64,000 nt of DNA from Prevotella sp. (GTDB taxonomy: Bacteria; Bacteroidota; Bacteroidia; Bacteroidales; Bacteroidaceae). Position numbers and translations under genes: made by a program. The DNA lies in contig JAFZIZ010000007.1 of assembly GCA_017554145.1 (NCBI GenBank), positions 1-64,000 on the forward strand, read 5' to 3'. Positions within the stretch are counted from its first letter, which is position 1. Every line of letters starts with the position of its first letter. This document shows positions 26,395 to 34,960 of this stretch, one piece after another. The notes under the pieces were generated by a model, which saw only the letters and a list, made by a program, of their open reading frames with translations, was not told the origin of the DNA and did not search any database.

Positions 26395-26500
26395 TATCCC
26401 TGAACCTTGAACCATGAACCATGAACCATAAATGCCCTGAACCAAAAATTTGCCCTGTCAGCCCTACTTCAGCCTTCAGACCTCATCCTTCGTTCACAAC
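26395..26500 (+). repeat. Heptamer and 45-bp repeat region after the ATPase gene
   Basis: Three TGAACCA-type heptamers lead into a 45-base segment (26415-26459) that recurs with one mismatch at 29350-29394 in the same orientation. TGTCAGCCCTACTTCAG (from 26456) matches the segment at 24920. The two 45-bp copies bracket the AbiE pair and the RAYT gene. Confidence 0.85.
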
Positions 26501-26503
26501 CTG

Positions 26504-27463
26504 TCATCTCTGAACTATATTAAGTATCTCTGTCATACTCTCCTCTATTTCTTCCGGTAATGGTATAGGACGATATGCTAGTTGGCCAAGTTCATCAGAA
26601 TAATAGGTACTCAATTCTTTCCATAGTTGCGGGAAGTTTTTAAGCAAAGGAGCATCCTCAATATTCATTCTTTGCCAACCTTCCGGAGTATCAAACACTG
26701 ATTGATCGTGCCGCCAAAGATCTTTTAGATCTGACACGAAGCCCTGACCGAGATAATCACGACATTCTGTATCGTTCGACAATGCATGAAGATCATAAAA
26801 ATGGCGAATTTTCTCTTTTAATCCTACAATGGGCTGAGGTGTGAAAGAAAATCGCAGTAAGGACACCAACTTCTCACAAACTGTACGACGTTTGTCAAGG
26901 ACATTCAGTTCAAATGGTGCCATATCCCACTTTTCAATAAGTTGTTCTTTACCAGTTTCTCTTAAAAACTGCGTGATAAAACTCTCGATCTCTAATTTTA
27001 CATATGGATACGGATTAGCAAAAGAATTAATCTCCACAATGACATAGTTACCAAGAAGTTTCATACGCGGGTCACTCCCTAATAACATACTTTTGTAAGA
27101 GTAATAGGTCTTTCTATACCGAGAACCTTTACTGGTCTCTCCCGGCATGTCTGTTTCAGGAATTCCCTTTGTCATTCCTTTACTTACCTTTGAAATTAAG
27201 GTCTTAATTTGATTACCATTCATCCCCTCAGCAAGTACTGCGACATCAATGTCACTTGAAAAACGATCTATAAGCCTGTAGCCCTTGGACAAAGAAGTTC
27301 CACCCTTCCATACTGTATTGTTTGCCTGTGGGGTCTTGGAAAGTTGTTGTAGAATTTTGGTTATCCAATAATCCTTCTCTATATATATTGGAGCAATATT
27401 AAGATGTTCAGAAGTAGCACGGATAGCATCGGAGAACTGCTGTATATTATTGTCAAGCGTCAT
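26504..27463 (-). CDS. AbiEii-type nucleotidyltransferase toxin
   Basis: Protein of 319 residues of the AbiEii/AbiGii family, the toxin of type IV toxin-antitoxin systems that can act in phage abortive infection. The nucleotidyltransferase signature is WKGGTSLSKGYRLIDRFSSD followed by IDVAV (GGTxLS and DxD). IYIEKDYWITKIL near the N-terminus is also typical. Its start overlaps the stop of the upstream antitoxin gene (27460-27463), so the two are coupled. Confidence 0.9.
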   Translation of the reverse strand: MTLDNNIQQFSDAIRATSEHLNIAPIYIEKDYWITKILQQLSKTPQANNTVWKGGTSLSKGYRLIDRFSSDIDVAVLAEGMNGNQIKTLISKVSKGMTKGIPETDMPGETSKGSRYRKTYYSYKSMLLGSDPRMKLLGNYVIVEINSFANPYPYVKLEIESFITQFLRETGKEQLIEKWDMAPFELNVLDKRRTVCEKLVSLLRFSFTPQPIVGLKEKIRHFYDLHALSNDTECRDYLGQGFVSDLKDLWRHDQSVFDTPEGWQRMNIEDAPLLKNFPQLWKELSTYYSDELGQLAYRPIPLPEEIEESMTEILNIVQR

Positions 27464-28182
27464 ACGATTTTAAAGTTTTCAGTGGATAATACTTTTGGAG
27501 TCAGACCTACTTTATATACTGTAATTGGGTTGAGCGTGTCTCTCAACGCCCGTGCCTTATCTTCACCATACAAATCTTCAATAATGGCTCCAGTAACAGC
27601 CCTTGTCATGGGAGTATACTTCATGGCAAGTTTAATTAATAAATCGACTTTTTTTTCATCGAAAGACTCTATAACTGCTTTGATTCTATTGTATGAATTG
27701 TCGGGCGTGGAGTCTGGAATACGCTTAATACTTTTGATTGAATCGAGTAATTGAAGCAGAGGAATGTTAATCTTGGTTATCGTATTTGCTTGCTGAACAA
27801 AACGAATTGAAAAAACACCTCTACGAGTATTGTTCTTTTTCCCTTTAACACCAATCTCAATAATGTTGGAGATTTGTGTGGTTAAACCTAACTGCCCAAA
27901 AATGGAAACACCAGTTAGATAACCTATTACCTGGCCATCTTTTTCCAGTAGATCCTTTACAACTTCTTCCTGACTAGGTTTTAGGCTACCGAACATTGTT
28001 TGTTTCGGTTTATAAAATCGCCCCTTAGAAAGCCGCTGGATTACACCAGTATCAGCCATACGGTTCAATTTGCGTATAACATTAGCACTGGACTCAGGAG
28101 GCAATCCTAAGTCCCGATACGTGAAAACATAGTCTGTACGGAATGAATTCACGACTTGCTCTATCGTCTTTGACTGTAGCAT
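27460..28182 (-). CDS. AbiEi/DUF6088-type antitoxin
   Basis: Protein of 240 residues starting MLQSKTIEQVVNSFRTDYVF. The N-terminal winged-helix region (TYRDLGLPPESSANVIRKLN, then RMADTGVIQRLSKGRFYKPK) is typical of AbiEi-like transcriptional autoregulators. The ATG at 28182 is chosen because a -7 box TATCTTTG lies at 28210-28217, which excludes the longer start. The antitoxin precedes the toxin, as usual for this system. Confidence 0.85.
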   Translation of the reverse strand: MLQSKTIEQVVNSFRTDYVFTYRDLGLPPESSANVIRKLNRMADTGVIQRLSKGRFYKPKQTMFGSLKPSQEEVVKDLLEKDGQVIGYLTGVSIFGQLGLTTQISNIIEIGVKGKKNNTRRGVFSIRFVQQANTITKINIPLLQLLDSIKSIKRIPDSTPDNSYNRIKAVIESFDEKKVDLLIKLAMKYTPMTRAVTGAIIEDLYGEDKARALRDTLNPITVYKVGLTPKVLSTENFKIV

Positions 28183-28209
28183 ATAATACTTTTGAATAAT
28201 AATCCGGTG

Positions 28210-28217
28210 CAAAGATA
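28210..28217 (-). promoter_or_regulatory. -7 element of the AbiE operon
   Basis: Minus-strand TATCTTTG followed by GC, about 27 bases upstream of the antitoxin ATG. Confidence 0.6.
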
Positions 28218-28245
28218 TATATATTGTCTCGTTTTTAAGCCACAA

Positions 28246-28498
28246 AACTAGACAAATTTTTTAAACAGGTTGAAATTTAACATTTTCATCTGCTTATAAA
28301 ACAAATTTCCTCATTATATTATTGTCCAAATTCTCCCATTAACGAAACAACGCTGAAAGGTTATCACCTCCCAGCGTTGCTTTCTTCGCTCTTTTAATCA
28401 AAGAACCTTTATGATTTTACCTATTCTTCTATATTTTTCGTACCTTTGCAAAAATTTAGCAAACATCAGACTTCGTACTTCTAACATCATACATCTAT
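28246..28498. other. Divergent gap between AbiE operon and RAYT
   Basis: Contains a hairpin CAACGCTG/CAGCGTTG (28348-28355 and 28372-28379) followed by a pyrimidine-rich run, a -7 box TACCTTTG (28441-28448) for the RAYT gene, and heptamers (ACTTCGT, ACTTCTA, ACATCAT, ACATCTA) ending at the RAYT ATG. Confidence 0.6.
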
Positions 28499-29293
28499 AT
28501 GGCCCGACAACCACGTAAATCCTCTGGCACTGGTATTCATCATATCATGATGCGTGGCATCAATCACCAAAACATATTCTATGACGAGGAGGACTACTAC
28601 CAGTTTATCAACACCCTCGACAGGATGCGTGTGCGCTATGATGATGACGGACTACCCTGCGGTACCAACTATATCCTCTATGCCTACTGCCTCATGCCCA
28701 ACCATTTCCATCTGCTCATCCGTGAACGCGAGGACAGTCTGGGAATGGCTGTGAAGCGCATCAGTTCCTCATACGTCTATTACCACAATCACAAGTACCT
28801 ACGCGACGGACACCTGTTCAAGGAGCGCTTCAAGTCGGAACCTGTCAACGACATGGCTTATTTTACTACCTTGCTTCGCTATATTCATCAGAACCCGGTC
28901 AAGGCAGGAATTGTCAGCAATGTAAAGGACTACGAGTATAGCAGTTGGGGGGAATATACCGGACAGGTGGACCCTGTCTTCCGTCTCTGTAATATTGAGA
29001 CTGTTCTAAGGCGCATCCCTTATACAGACCTGAACGCCATTGTCAACGAGCCCCTACCAGATAGTTTTACAAGCCTCGATGATGACAATGAACGGCCGAA
29101 GTTCAGACTTTCTGACGATCAAGTGTGGCAGAACATCATCCAGATTACCCAAATAACCACTGCCACAGAATTTCAGCGACTTGACAAAGAGAGAATGAGA
29201 GAAGCTCTTAGAGAACTGAAACACCTGGGAGCATCTGTCAGACAGTTAGAGAGACTCACGGGACTTGGAAGAGGAATCATTCAAAAAATATGA
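28499..29293 (+). CDS. REP-associated tyrosine transposase (RAYT, Y1/HUH family)
   Basis: Single-strand DNA transposase of the IS200/IS605-related REP-associated group, 264 residues. The HUH motif is in CLMPNHFHLLI and the tyrosine-helix region in YVYYHNHKYLRDGHLFKERF. LRYIHQNPVKAGIV is a family hallmark. The C-terminus has a helix-turn-helix-like tail (LGASVRQLERLTGLGRG). Known relatives act on short palindromic repeats. Here TGACAGG hairpins lie directly downstream (29315-29341) and elsewhere in the island, and 45-bp direct repeats bracket the region. Confidence 0.92.
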   Translation: MARQPRKSSGTGIHHIMMRGINHQNIFYDEEDYYQFINTLDRMRVRYDDDGLPCGTNYILYAYCLMPNHFHLLIREREDSLGMAVKRISSSYVYYHNHKYLRDGHLFKERFKSEPVNDMAYFTTLLRYIHQNPVKAGIVSNVKDYEYSSWGEYTGQVDPVFRLCNIETVLRRIPYTDLNAIVNEPLPDSFTSLDDDNERPKFRLSDDQVWQNIIQITQITTATEFQRLDKERMREALRELKHLGASVRQLERLTGLGRGIIQKI

Positions 29294-29406
29294 TGACAGG
29301 TGATTGATGACAGTGATGACAGGAACCTGTCCCCTGTCATCTCAAATCCTGAACCATGAACCATAAATGCCATGAACCAAAAATTTGCCCTGTCCCCTGT
29401 CATCAT
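29294..29406 (+). repeat. REP-like hairpin and 45-bp repeat downstream of RAYT
   Basis: GATGACAGG (29315-29323) and CCTGTCATC (29333-29341) form a perfect 9-bp stem with a 9-base loop. The sequence TGACAGGAACCTGTC is shared with 20129-20143. The 45-bp copy at 29350-29394 follows. Confidence 0.85.
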
Positions 29407-30138
29407 CTATCCGAATAATCTCTCCCACAAAAATCTCGGAGGAAACAGCAGCCCGGCTTTCAAATATCTTTTTCGAGTATGCGGTTCCTTCCACATCCTA
29501 TACACAAACCGAAGGTTCATCCTGTCCATCCATGCTGGATAATAATTAATCATATTCTTTGATATCTGGTGAATAAACCCACCACATGTAAAACCAATTC
29601 CTTGATAGCCAACCTTCTTCACCTTCAATAGAAACTGCTCTTGCATGATGACACCCATGCCTACTATTAAGAAATCAGGATTTATGTCCACTATATGCCT
29701 TGCCTCCTTATCTTTCTCTTCCTCATTGGCAAAGTAGCCATTTCTATAACCAACGATATTAATTCCTTTATATTTTTCACGAATGATGATTACAGCCTGC
29801 TCCACCTGCTCCTGTTTCGAAGCTACAATATACACTGATTTGCCATTCTCTGTTGCATAGTTCAACAATTCTGGAGCTAATGAAGTCATGTCGAAACTCC
29901 TCCTTGTCACTTTTACACCATACAATAGTTTGATGGCAGACACTAATAATGAACCGTCAGCAAACACCCCATCCATCTGGCAGAACAAATTCTTATGCTT
30001 CAGTGCATCCAGATACGATACTGGATTTAGAAACGAATATATCTTTCCACCATCCGTCTCTCCGTAAGTCCATAGATTCGTAAGTTCTGGACTCCGTTTC
30101 TCCGTTTGTATAATTATATCAACCAGTTTAGAATTCAT
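29407..30138 (-). CDS. WecG/TagA/CpsF family glycosyltransferase
   Basis: Glycosyltransferase family 26 protein, 243 residues, adding a sugar (ManNAc-type in characterised relatives) to a lipid-linked acceptor at the membrane. Conserved blocks: MDGVFADGSLLVSAIKLLYG, VYIVASKQEQVEQAV, NPDFLIVGMGVIMQEQFL and NYYPAWMDRMNLRFVYRMW. It is the last gene of the exopolysaccharide cluster and overlaps the previous gene by 11 bases. Confidence 0.9.
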   Translation of the reverse strand: MNSKLVDIIIQTEKRSPELTNLWTYGETDGGKIYSFLNPVSYLDALKHKNLFCQMDGVFADGSLLVSAIKLLYGVKVTRRSFDMTSLAPELLNYATENGKSVYIVASKQEQVEQAVIIIREKYKGINIVGYRNGYFANEEEKDKEARHIVDINPDFLIVGMGVIMQEQFLLKVKKVGYQGIGFTCGGFIHQISKNMINYYPAWMDRMNLRFVYRMWKEPHTRKRYLKAGLLFPPRFLWERLFG

Positions 30139-31006
30139 CTATATGTTTGTTTTTCAGGAAGCAACATGCTGGTACATCTTTTTCATACGCCTCAGTTCCC
30201 TCTTGAAACTTTCGAGCAAAGACACAACCTGAGCCCATAATTTCATCAAGATCCTCCATCGTAATAATCCTTGGCGATGCTTTCCGATGGTCAAACCTGA
30301 CATATCTAAGATTACCATCCTTGGCAAATTTGAAAATCTTTTCAGAAGAAGCCAATATCATCTGCTTATAATGCTCATCGCTGCATGTTGTCTTTTCAAA
30401 CATGTACCTATATTGAGCATACTTATCCACAATCTCCTTGACCGCTCTCAGCGTTAGGCTGCACCATTCAGAGCCGTATGCATACTTGATGGGCGCATGT
30501 TTCAATCTATCTATAATGAACCATTGTGACAGCAATAACAATCTCCTCATCAGATTCTTGAACGCATTGTTTTTTCTCCCGCGTACAAAGAAATGATAAT
30601 ACTTAATTCGCTTCTTAAATATGGAGTTATATCGTACGTCTATAAATTCCTCATCTCTGCCATTAAAGAATTCATGTATACTATCCTGGCTCATTACAGG
30701 CAAATCACTGCCAGACAGCAGATGAACATACTGATAATTTACACCCGTTTCCAACACCTTATTGTAGAGCTTCACCTCCGCATCGCATAGTGAAACATCA
30801 CTCCACTCTACATCAACAGGATTGTCTATGATATGCAGATTGGAGACCTTTGTCCTTACGTCTCCAATCCGATTAAACTCTGCAAAGCCCTTGGCATCAA
30901 CATGCAGATAGATGTCATTCCTTTCATCATCAATCAACTCTATCAGCCTTTGCAACAGCCCCCATTTGTCATGAGCCAATATGCAATATGCATGTTTGGA
31001 TTCCAT
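30128..31006 (-). CDS. GT14-type beta-1,6-N-acetylglucosaminyltransferase-like protein
   Basis: Protein of 292 residues related to core-2/I-branching enzymes: YCILAHDKWGLLQRLIELID, DIYLHVDAKG, HLLSGSDLPV and EWCSLTLRAVKEIV are characteristic. It probably adds a branch sugar to the polysaccharide repeat in the cytoplasm. It starts 3 bases after the pyruvyltransferase-family gene upstream. Confidence 0.88.
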   Translation of the reverse strand: MESKHAYCILAHDKWGLLQRLIELIDDERNDIYLHVDAKGFAEFNRIGDVRTKVSNLHIIDNPVDVEWSDVSLCDAEVKLYNKVLETGVNYQYVHLLSGSDLPVMSQDSIHEFFNGRDEEFIDVRYNSIFKKRIKYYHFFVRGRKNNAFKNLMRRLLLLSQWFIIDRLKHAPIKYAYGSEWCSLTLRAVKEIVDKYAQYRYMFEKTTCSDEHYKQMILASSEKIFKFAKDGNLRYVRFDHRKASPRIITMEDLDEIMGSGCVFARKFQEGTEAYEKDVPACCFLKNKHIDEF

Positions 31007-31009
31007 CTC

Positions 31010-32092
31010 TCAACCCCTCAACTCTTTTGCCAAATACTCCAACGAACGGTTCTTTTCATACTCAATCTTCCCGTTCACCAGCTGATAGTCAATCGTACAA
31101 TCCATCATTTCCCCCATCTTCGATAGGTCTGTAACAATTCTGCTTTCTAATTCGAACTGCTTCAACAAGTACGTTAGCTTCTGGTTGTTCATCTCCCGAA
31201 CTATTGTGCAGAACGGCTTATTGTATTTGATAGAGAACACGCTCCCATGAAATGTGTCTGTCACCACGTATGCAGCATCTCTGAACCATGCCAATACCTC
31301 AAACGGTGAAGGCACCACCACATCGTCACACCACGGGAAATAGTGTCCTATTGACAACAACCTTAGCCTCTTCTTCTTGGCAAAATCCTGTATCGCGGCA
31401 ATTTCCTTCTCGTCAGAGATACGTCCAGGATAGGAATAGACAATGATATAGTCACCCTTATGCTCCTTTTTAGGCATAAACTCTGAATAGTCGTATATCA
31501 GCACTGGATCCACATGCATCAGTGGTTCCTTGCCTGTCAACGCCATCACCACCTGTCGGCTATTCTCGTCTCTTACAGAAATCTGGCTAAAATTCTTGTT
31601 CAACATTCTGCCAACCTCATCCTTCAGCCCCAACTGCAGCAATTTCTCTACCGTTGTTGCGCCAAAAGAGGCTGCATAACTAATAATCTTATCTGCATCT
31701 ATTCCCTCGCCATATAGTTGTGACGAGAATCCGAACCATGTCTTTTGTGCACAATTGAATACCTCATCACTACCAATCACCACAATGTCATGATGTTCCA
31801 CCGTTCTTCCACTCTTCACACCAAGATAAGGCAAAAACTCCTTCGAGAACCGAGTCTGAAACTGGTAGATGGTCTTAAATCTTTTCAAAAAGTCCCAACC
31901 CCACAGTCGCTCCACAAGTAACTGCATCTTATGCAGTTTCCCCTGCTTATAATCACCTATCTGTATGCCAGGAATGATGTTCACAAAGTCACACTCATGT
32001 CCCAGCCCCTCAATGTTTTTCTTGAGCGAGAACGCCTGCAAAAAAGAACCATAGTTCTTCACCTCCTGCATCGAAAGAATTCCTATTTTCAT
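31010..32092 (-). CDS. Polysaccharide pyruvyl transferase family protein (copy 1)
   Basis: Protein of 360 residues of the CsaB/WcaK-like family, which transfers pyruvate ketals onto sugars in characterised members. Visible blocks: GILSMQEVKNYGSFLQAFSL, VIGSDEVFNCAQ, ISVRDENSRQVV and VVTDTFHGSVFSIKYNKPF. It is one of four family members in this cluster and the most distant from an Fe-S partner; it follows the MenD-like gene. Confidence 0.88.
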   Translation of the reverse strand: MKIGILSMQEVKNYGSFLQAFSLKKNIEGLGHECDFVNIIPGIQIGDYKQGKLHKMQLLVERLWGWDFLKRFKTIYQFQTRFSKEFLPYLGVKSGRTVEHHDIVVIGSDEVFNCAQKTWFGFSSQLYGEGIDADKIISYAASFGATTVEKLLQLGLKDEVGRMLNKNFSQISVRDENSRQVVMALTGKEPLMHVDPVLIYDYSEFMPKKEHKGDYIIVYSYPGRISDEKEIAAIQDFAKKKRLRLLSIGHYFPWCDDVVVPSPFEVLAWFRDAAYVVTDTFHGSVFSIKYNKPFCTIVREMNNQKLTYLLKQFELESRIVTDLSKMGEMMDCTIDYQLVNGKIEYEKNRSLEYLAKELRG

Positions 32093-32105
32093 ATATCTCC
32101 TTTCT

Positions 32106-33884
32106 CTAAACTTTTTTCCCTAATGACGTTGCTATTTTTTTTGCAGTTTCTTCTCCTATTGTTTTTTTTATAAATTCCTTACTATGGCGAATGATTTCTG
32201 ATTGAAAATCTTTTGGCCTACTTATATCGAAGAAATCATAGATACAATCAGCATCTGTTGTCATCTCCGTAAAAACCTCATAGAAGATTGGCTTTTCCGA
32301 ATCTTTAACCATAAATTGAGGTAATGCTTTGTCAAAAGAATCTTTATCATGAGCAGACAAATAGATGAAATTATTCTCTTTCACCCAACCTTCAGCTTTT
32401 GTTGAATGCCTCGCGGTTGTATGAAGATCACTATATTCATCTTTCCATGTCTGGTTAAAATAGAATTCTTCACCACCATGATTATTAATCATCAAAATTC
32501 TCAGGTTATTCCCTATATGTCTGATACGAAGCGCATTCATATCATAGAAGAATGCCAAATCTCCAATAACCAAAAAACAAAGTTCCGATGACCCATTAGA
32601 TTGCCCAACAAGAGATGATAGACATCCGTCTATACCGAAAGTTCCTATATTTGCAAAGACATTGATATTCTTATTTAGATTAAAGAAATTTGTAATTCTA
32701 ATGCTGTCATTAATACTAAGATGTAGAGTTGAGTGTTCAGGAATTGACTTAACGACTTTTTCTATTGCGTAAATATTGCTGTATTCGAATTCAGGATAAG
32801 ATACTCCAGAAGTATATTGAGTAATTGTTTTATAATATAGTTTGTCATTTGTGTAATCAGAATCTGAAAGTTCTATCATTCTCTCGAAGAAATAAGTTTC
32901 AGGACATTCAAAAATGTTCGTTATGCTTTGGAACATATCAACAACTTTCCCCGCTTCTTCAATAGACCAATGTTCAAATTCCCCTTTATATTTCCTTAGC
33001 ATTTCTTTAACACCACCATATACATTTCCACCAAACGAGATAACAATATCAGGTAGCATTGACTTAAACTTTGCAATAGTGATATACCTTGTATCCATAG
33101 CAACAGAAACGTTAATTCCATTCTGGCATTGAACATTGCTCATGTGGTCTATACAAATGGTGGCATTGAATTTTTCAAAGAATAAATTCAACAACTCATT
33201 TAATCTCTCAGAATAGTGATTTCTTTGACCTACAATTACCATGATACGCCTTGCCTTGTGTAGTTTTTCGCCATGAGCCTTCCATTGTTCCTTTGATGAT
33301 AGGATTTCAGTACGTTCAATCTTTATCACATCTGGAAGTTTTTTGACATTAAAGGAATTGTTATATGAGCGCATTGGAATATTAATATGCACAGGCCCAG
33401 AACCACGATGATTTAATTCCAACAAAGCCTCATTGACTAATCTTTGACAATATATCCAATCCTCTTGATTATTTATTTCAGATGGCAGGTTTACAGATTT
33501 TCTAACGTGTCTATCAAACATTCCTACTTGGTCTATCATTTGGTCTTCCCACTGTCCTAACATTTGAGGATTTCTGTCACTTGTCAAGACAATAATGGGA
33601 ACGCTTTGATAAAACGCTTCAGCCACAGGAGGCCAATAATTACAAGAAGCGGTAGAAGCTGTACACGATATGACAACTGGTTCCTGTACTTGTTGTGCCA
33701 ATCCTAAAGCAAAATATCCAGCACTTCTTTCATCAACAACAGAATAACATTTAAAAAATGGGTCTTTCTCCACTGAATGCACAAAAGGAACATTTCTGCT
33801 ACCAGCGGATAAGACACAATGGCTGATGTTCCACTTCTTGAGTAACGCGATAATAATCTGATAACTCTTTAATTCTGTATACAT
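32106..33884 (-). CDS. MenD-like thiamine diphosphate enzyme
   Basis: Protein of 592 residues similar throughout to SEPHCHC synthase (MenD). The PYR domain has VLSAGSRNVPFVHSVEKDP and VVDERSAGYFALGLA with the cofactor-activating Glu; CTASTASCNYWPPVAEAFYQ and VLTSDRNPQMLGQW follow. The PP domain has VIGDLAFFYDMNALRIRHIG and NNHGGEEF. No other menaquinone genes are near, and it lies within the polysaccharide cluster, so a carboligase or decarboxylase step for an unusual sugar decoration is more likely than quinone synthesis. ATG 33884 (MYTELKSYQ) is chosen over a longer start that overlaps the upstream gene. Confidence 0.82.
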   Translation of the reverse strand: MYTELKSYQIIIALLKKWNISHCVLSAGSRNVPFVHSVEKDPFFKCYSVVDERSAGYFALGLAQQVQEPVVISCTASTASCNYWPPVAEAFYQSVPIIVLTSDRNPQMLGQWEDQMIDQVGMFDRHVRKSVNLPSEINNQEDWIYCQRLVNEALLELNHRGSGPVHINIPMRSYNNSFNVKKLPDVIKIERTEILSSKEQWKAHGEKLHKARRIMVIVGQRNHYSERLNELLNLFFEKFNATICIDHMSNVQCQNGINVSVAMDTRYITIAKFKSMLPDIVISFGGNVYGGVKEMLRKYKGEFEHWSIEEAGKVVDMFQSITNIFECPETYFFERMIELSDSDYTNDKLYYKTITQYTSGVSYPEFEYSNIYAIEKVVKSIPEHSTLHLSINDSIRITNFFNLNKNINVFANIGTFGIDGCLSSLVGQSNGSSELCFLVIGDLAFFYDMNALRIRHIGNNLRILMINNHGGEEFYFNQTWKDEYSDLHTTARHSTKAEGWVKENNFIYLSAHDKDSFDKALPQFMVKDSEKPIFYEVFTEMTTDADCIYDFFDISRPKDFQSEIIRHSKEFIKKTIGEETAKKIATSLGKKV

Positions 33885-33951
33885 AATTGTGATTCTTTGA
33901 TAATTGATTTTTATAAGAACTCTTATTCTGTTTGAGGCGAAGGATCCATCT

Positions 33952-34956
33952 TTACTTACCTTTAACAAATTCCATATATACCTTTTCTAGTTTTTCCACC
34001 ACATTATCATCAGAATAGTTAGTAATGATATGCTCTGATAACTTAGGTTGAAAGGTGTTTCCATCTAGAAAGAATCTTACAGCTTTCCCTATCTCGTCAA
34101 CACTATAAGGGTCAACGGTCTTTGCTAATCCATTAAAATACTCCTTTGGTCCTCCAATATTAGTAATCACAACGTCACATCCAAGAGTTGCAGCTTCAAG
34201 TGCAGCAAGACCCACTCCCTCAATAAAGCTAGGGAGTGCAAACACCTTTGCATTCATGCAGAGTTCATGTTTCTTCTCGTCAGAAAGATACCCCAGATAT
34301 TCCGCATAATGCTTGCCTTTCATCCAAGAGTCAAACTCGGCCTTTTCTGATTCCTTCAACATTCCTCCCAGAACGAGGCGGAACTGGTATTTCTCTGATG
34401 CATCAATCAGCCGTTTTACGTTTTTCCCTGTGGCGCCCAACCGACTTATATGCAAGCAAAAATTATCTCTTTCTAACGAGAAGGGTACACTTTCGGTTCC
34501 ATTGGAAAGCATGACCACTTTGCATTTTTCAGAATCATATCCAAAAACATTTCTCATAACATAAAGTTCATACTGGCTTCTCACCAGACACCCTTTTACT
34601 GAATTCCTAATTCTGCGCAATGCATAGAAATTATTATATGTCCTCAAATGTTCACTTCCAAAACGAGAAAAGATCTTATATGTTGAGAAAGAATAATGAG
34701 GATCTTTATCAAAAATAGGTGCAATAACGATATTCTTTGTTTTCGTTTCCAAGCCTCTGACATCATCAAGCAGATTAATAGGCTTTCCAAAAAGCTGAAC
34801 GATATCATATTCGCTATAGTCAACGTAGTTCCAACTACTTGTCAAGTCCACCTGATGCCCTCTGTTTTCCAAGATTTTTTTCCACGTAAATGCCTGGCTC
34901 ACAATGCCGTCACCCCTCGATACCCGCAACCGATTGAAAAGAAACGCTATCTTCAT
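33952..34956 (-). CDS. Glycosyltransferase, GT4-like
   Basis: GT-B fold retaining glycosyltransferase, 334 residues. The N-terminal half starts MKIAFLFNRLRVSRGDGIVS. The sugar-nucleotide-binding half has FALPSFIEGVGLAALEAATL, the E-x7-E motif of Glycos_transf_1. It probably extends the lipid-linked repeat unit. It lies 4 bases downstream of the pyruvyltransferase gene at 34961. Confidence 0.88.
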   Translation of the reverse strand: MKIAFLFNRLRVSRGDGIVSQAFTWKKILENRGHQVDLTSSWNYVDYSEYDIVQLFGKPINLLDDVRGLETKTKNIVIAPIFDKDPHYSFSTYKIFSRFGSEHLRTYNNFYALRRIRNSVKGCLVRSQYELYVMRNVFGYDSEKCKVVMLSNGTESVPFSLERDNFCLHISRLGATGKNVKRLIDASEKYQFRLVLGGMLKESEKAEFDSWMKGKHYAEYLGYLSDEKKHELCMNAKVFALPSFIEGVGLAALEAATLGCDVVITNIGGPKEYFNGLAKTVDPYSVDEIGKAVRFFLDGNTFQPKLSEHIITNYSDDNVVEKLEKVYMEFVKGK

Positions 34957-34960
34957 ATCC

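Noticed and set aside
32106-33884. Menaquinone biosynthesis locus
   Set aside because: Only the MenD-like gene is present; all neighbours are polysaccharide genes.
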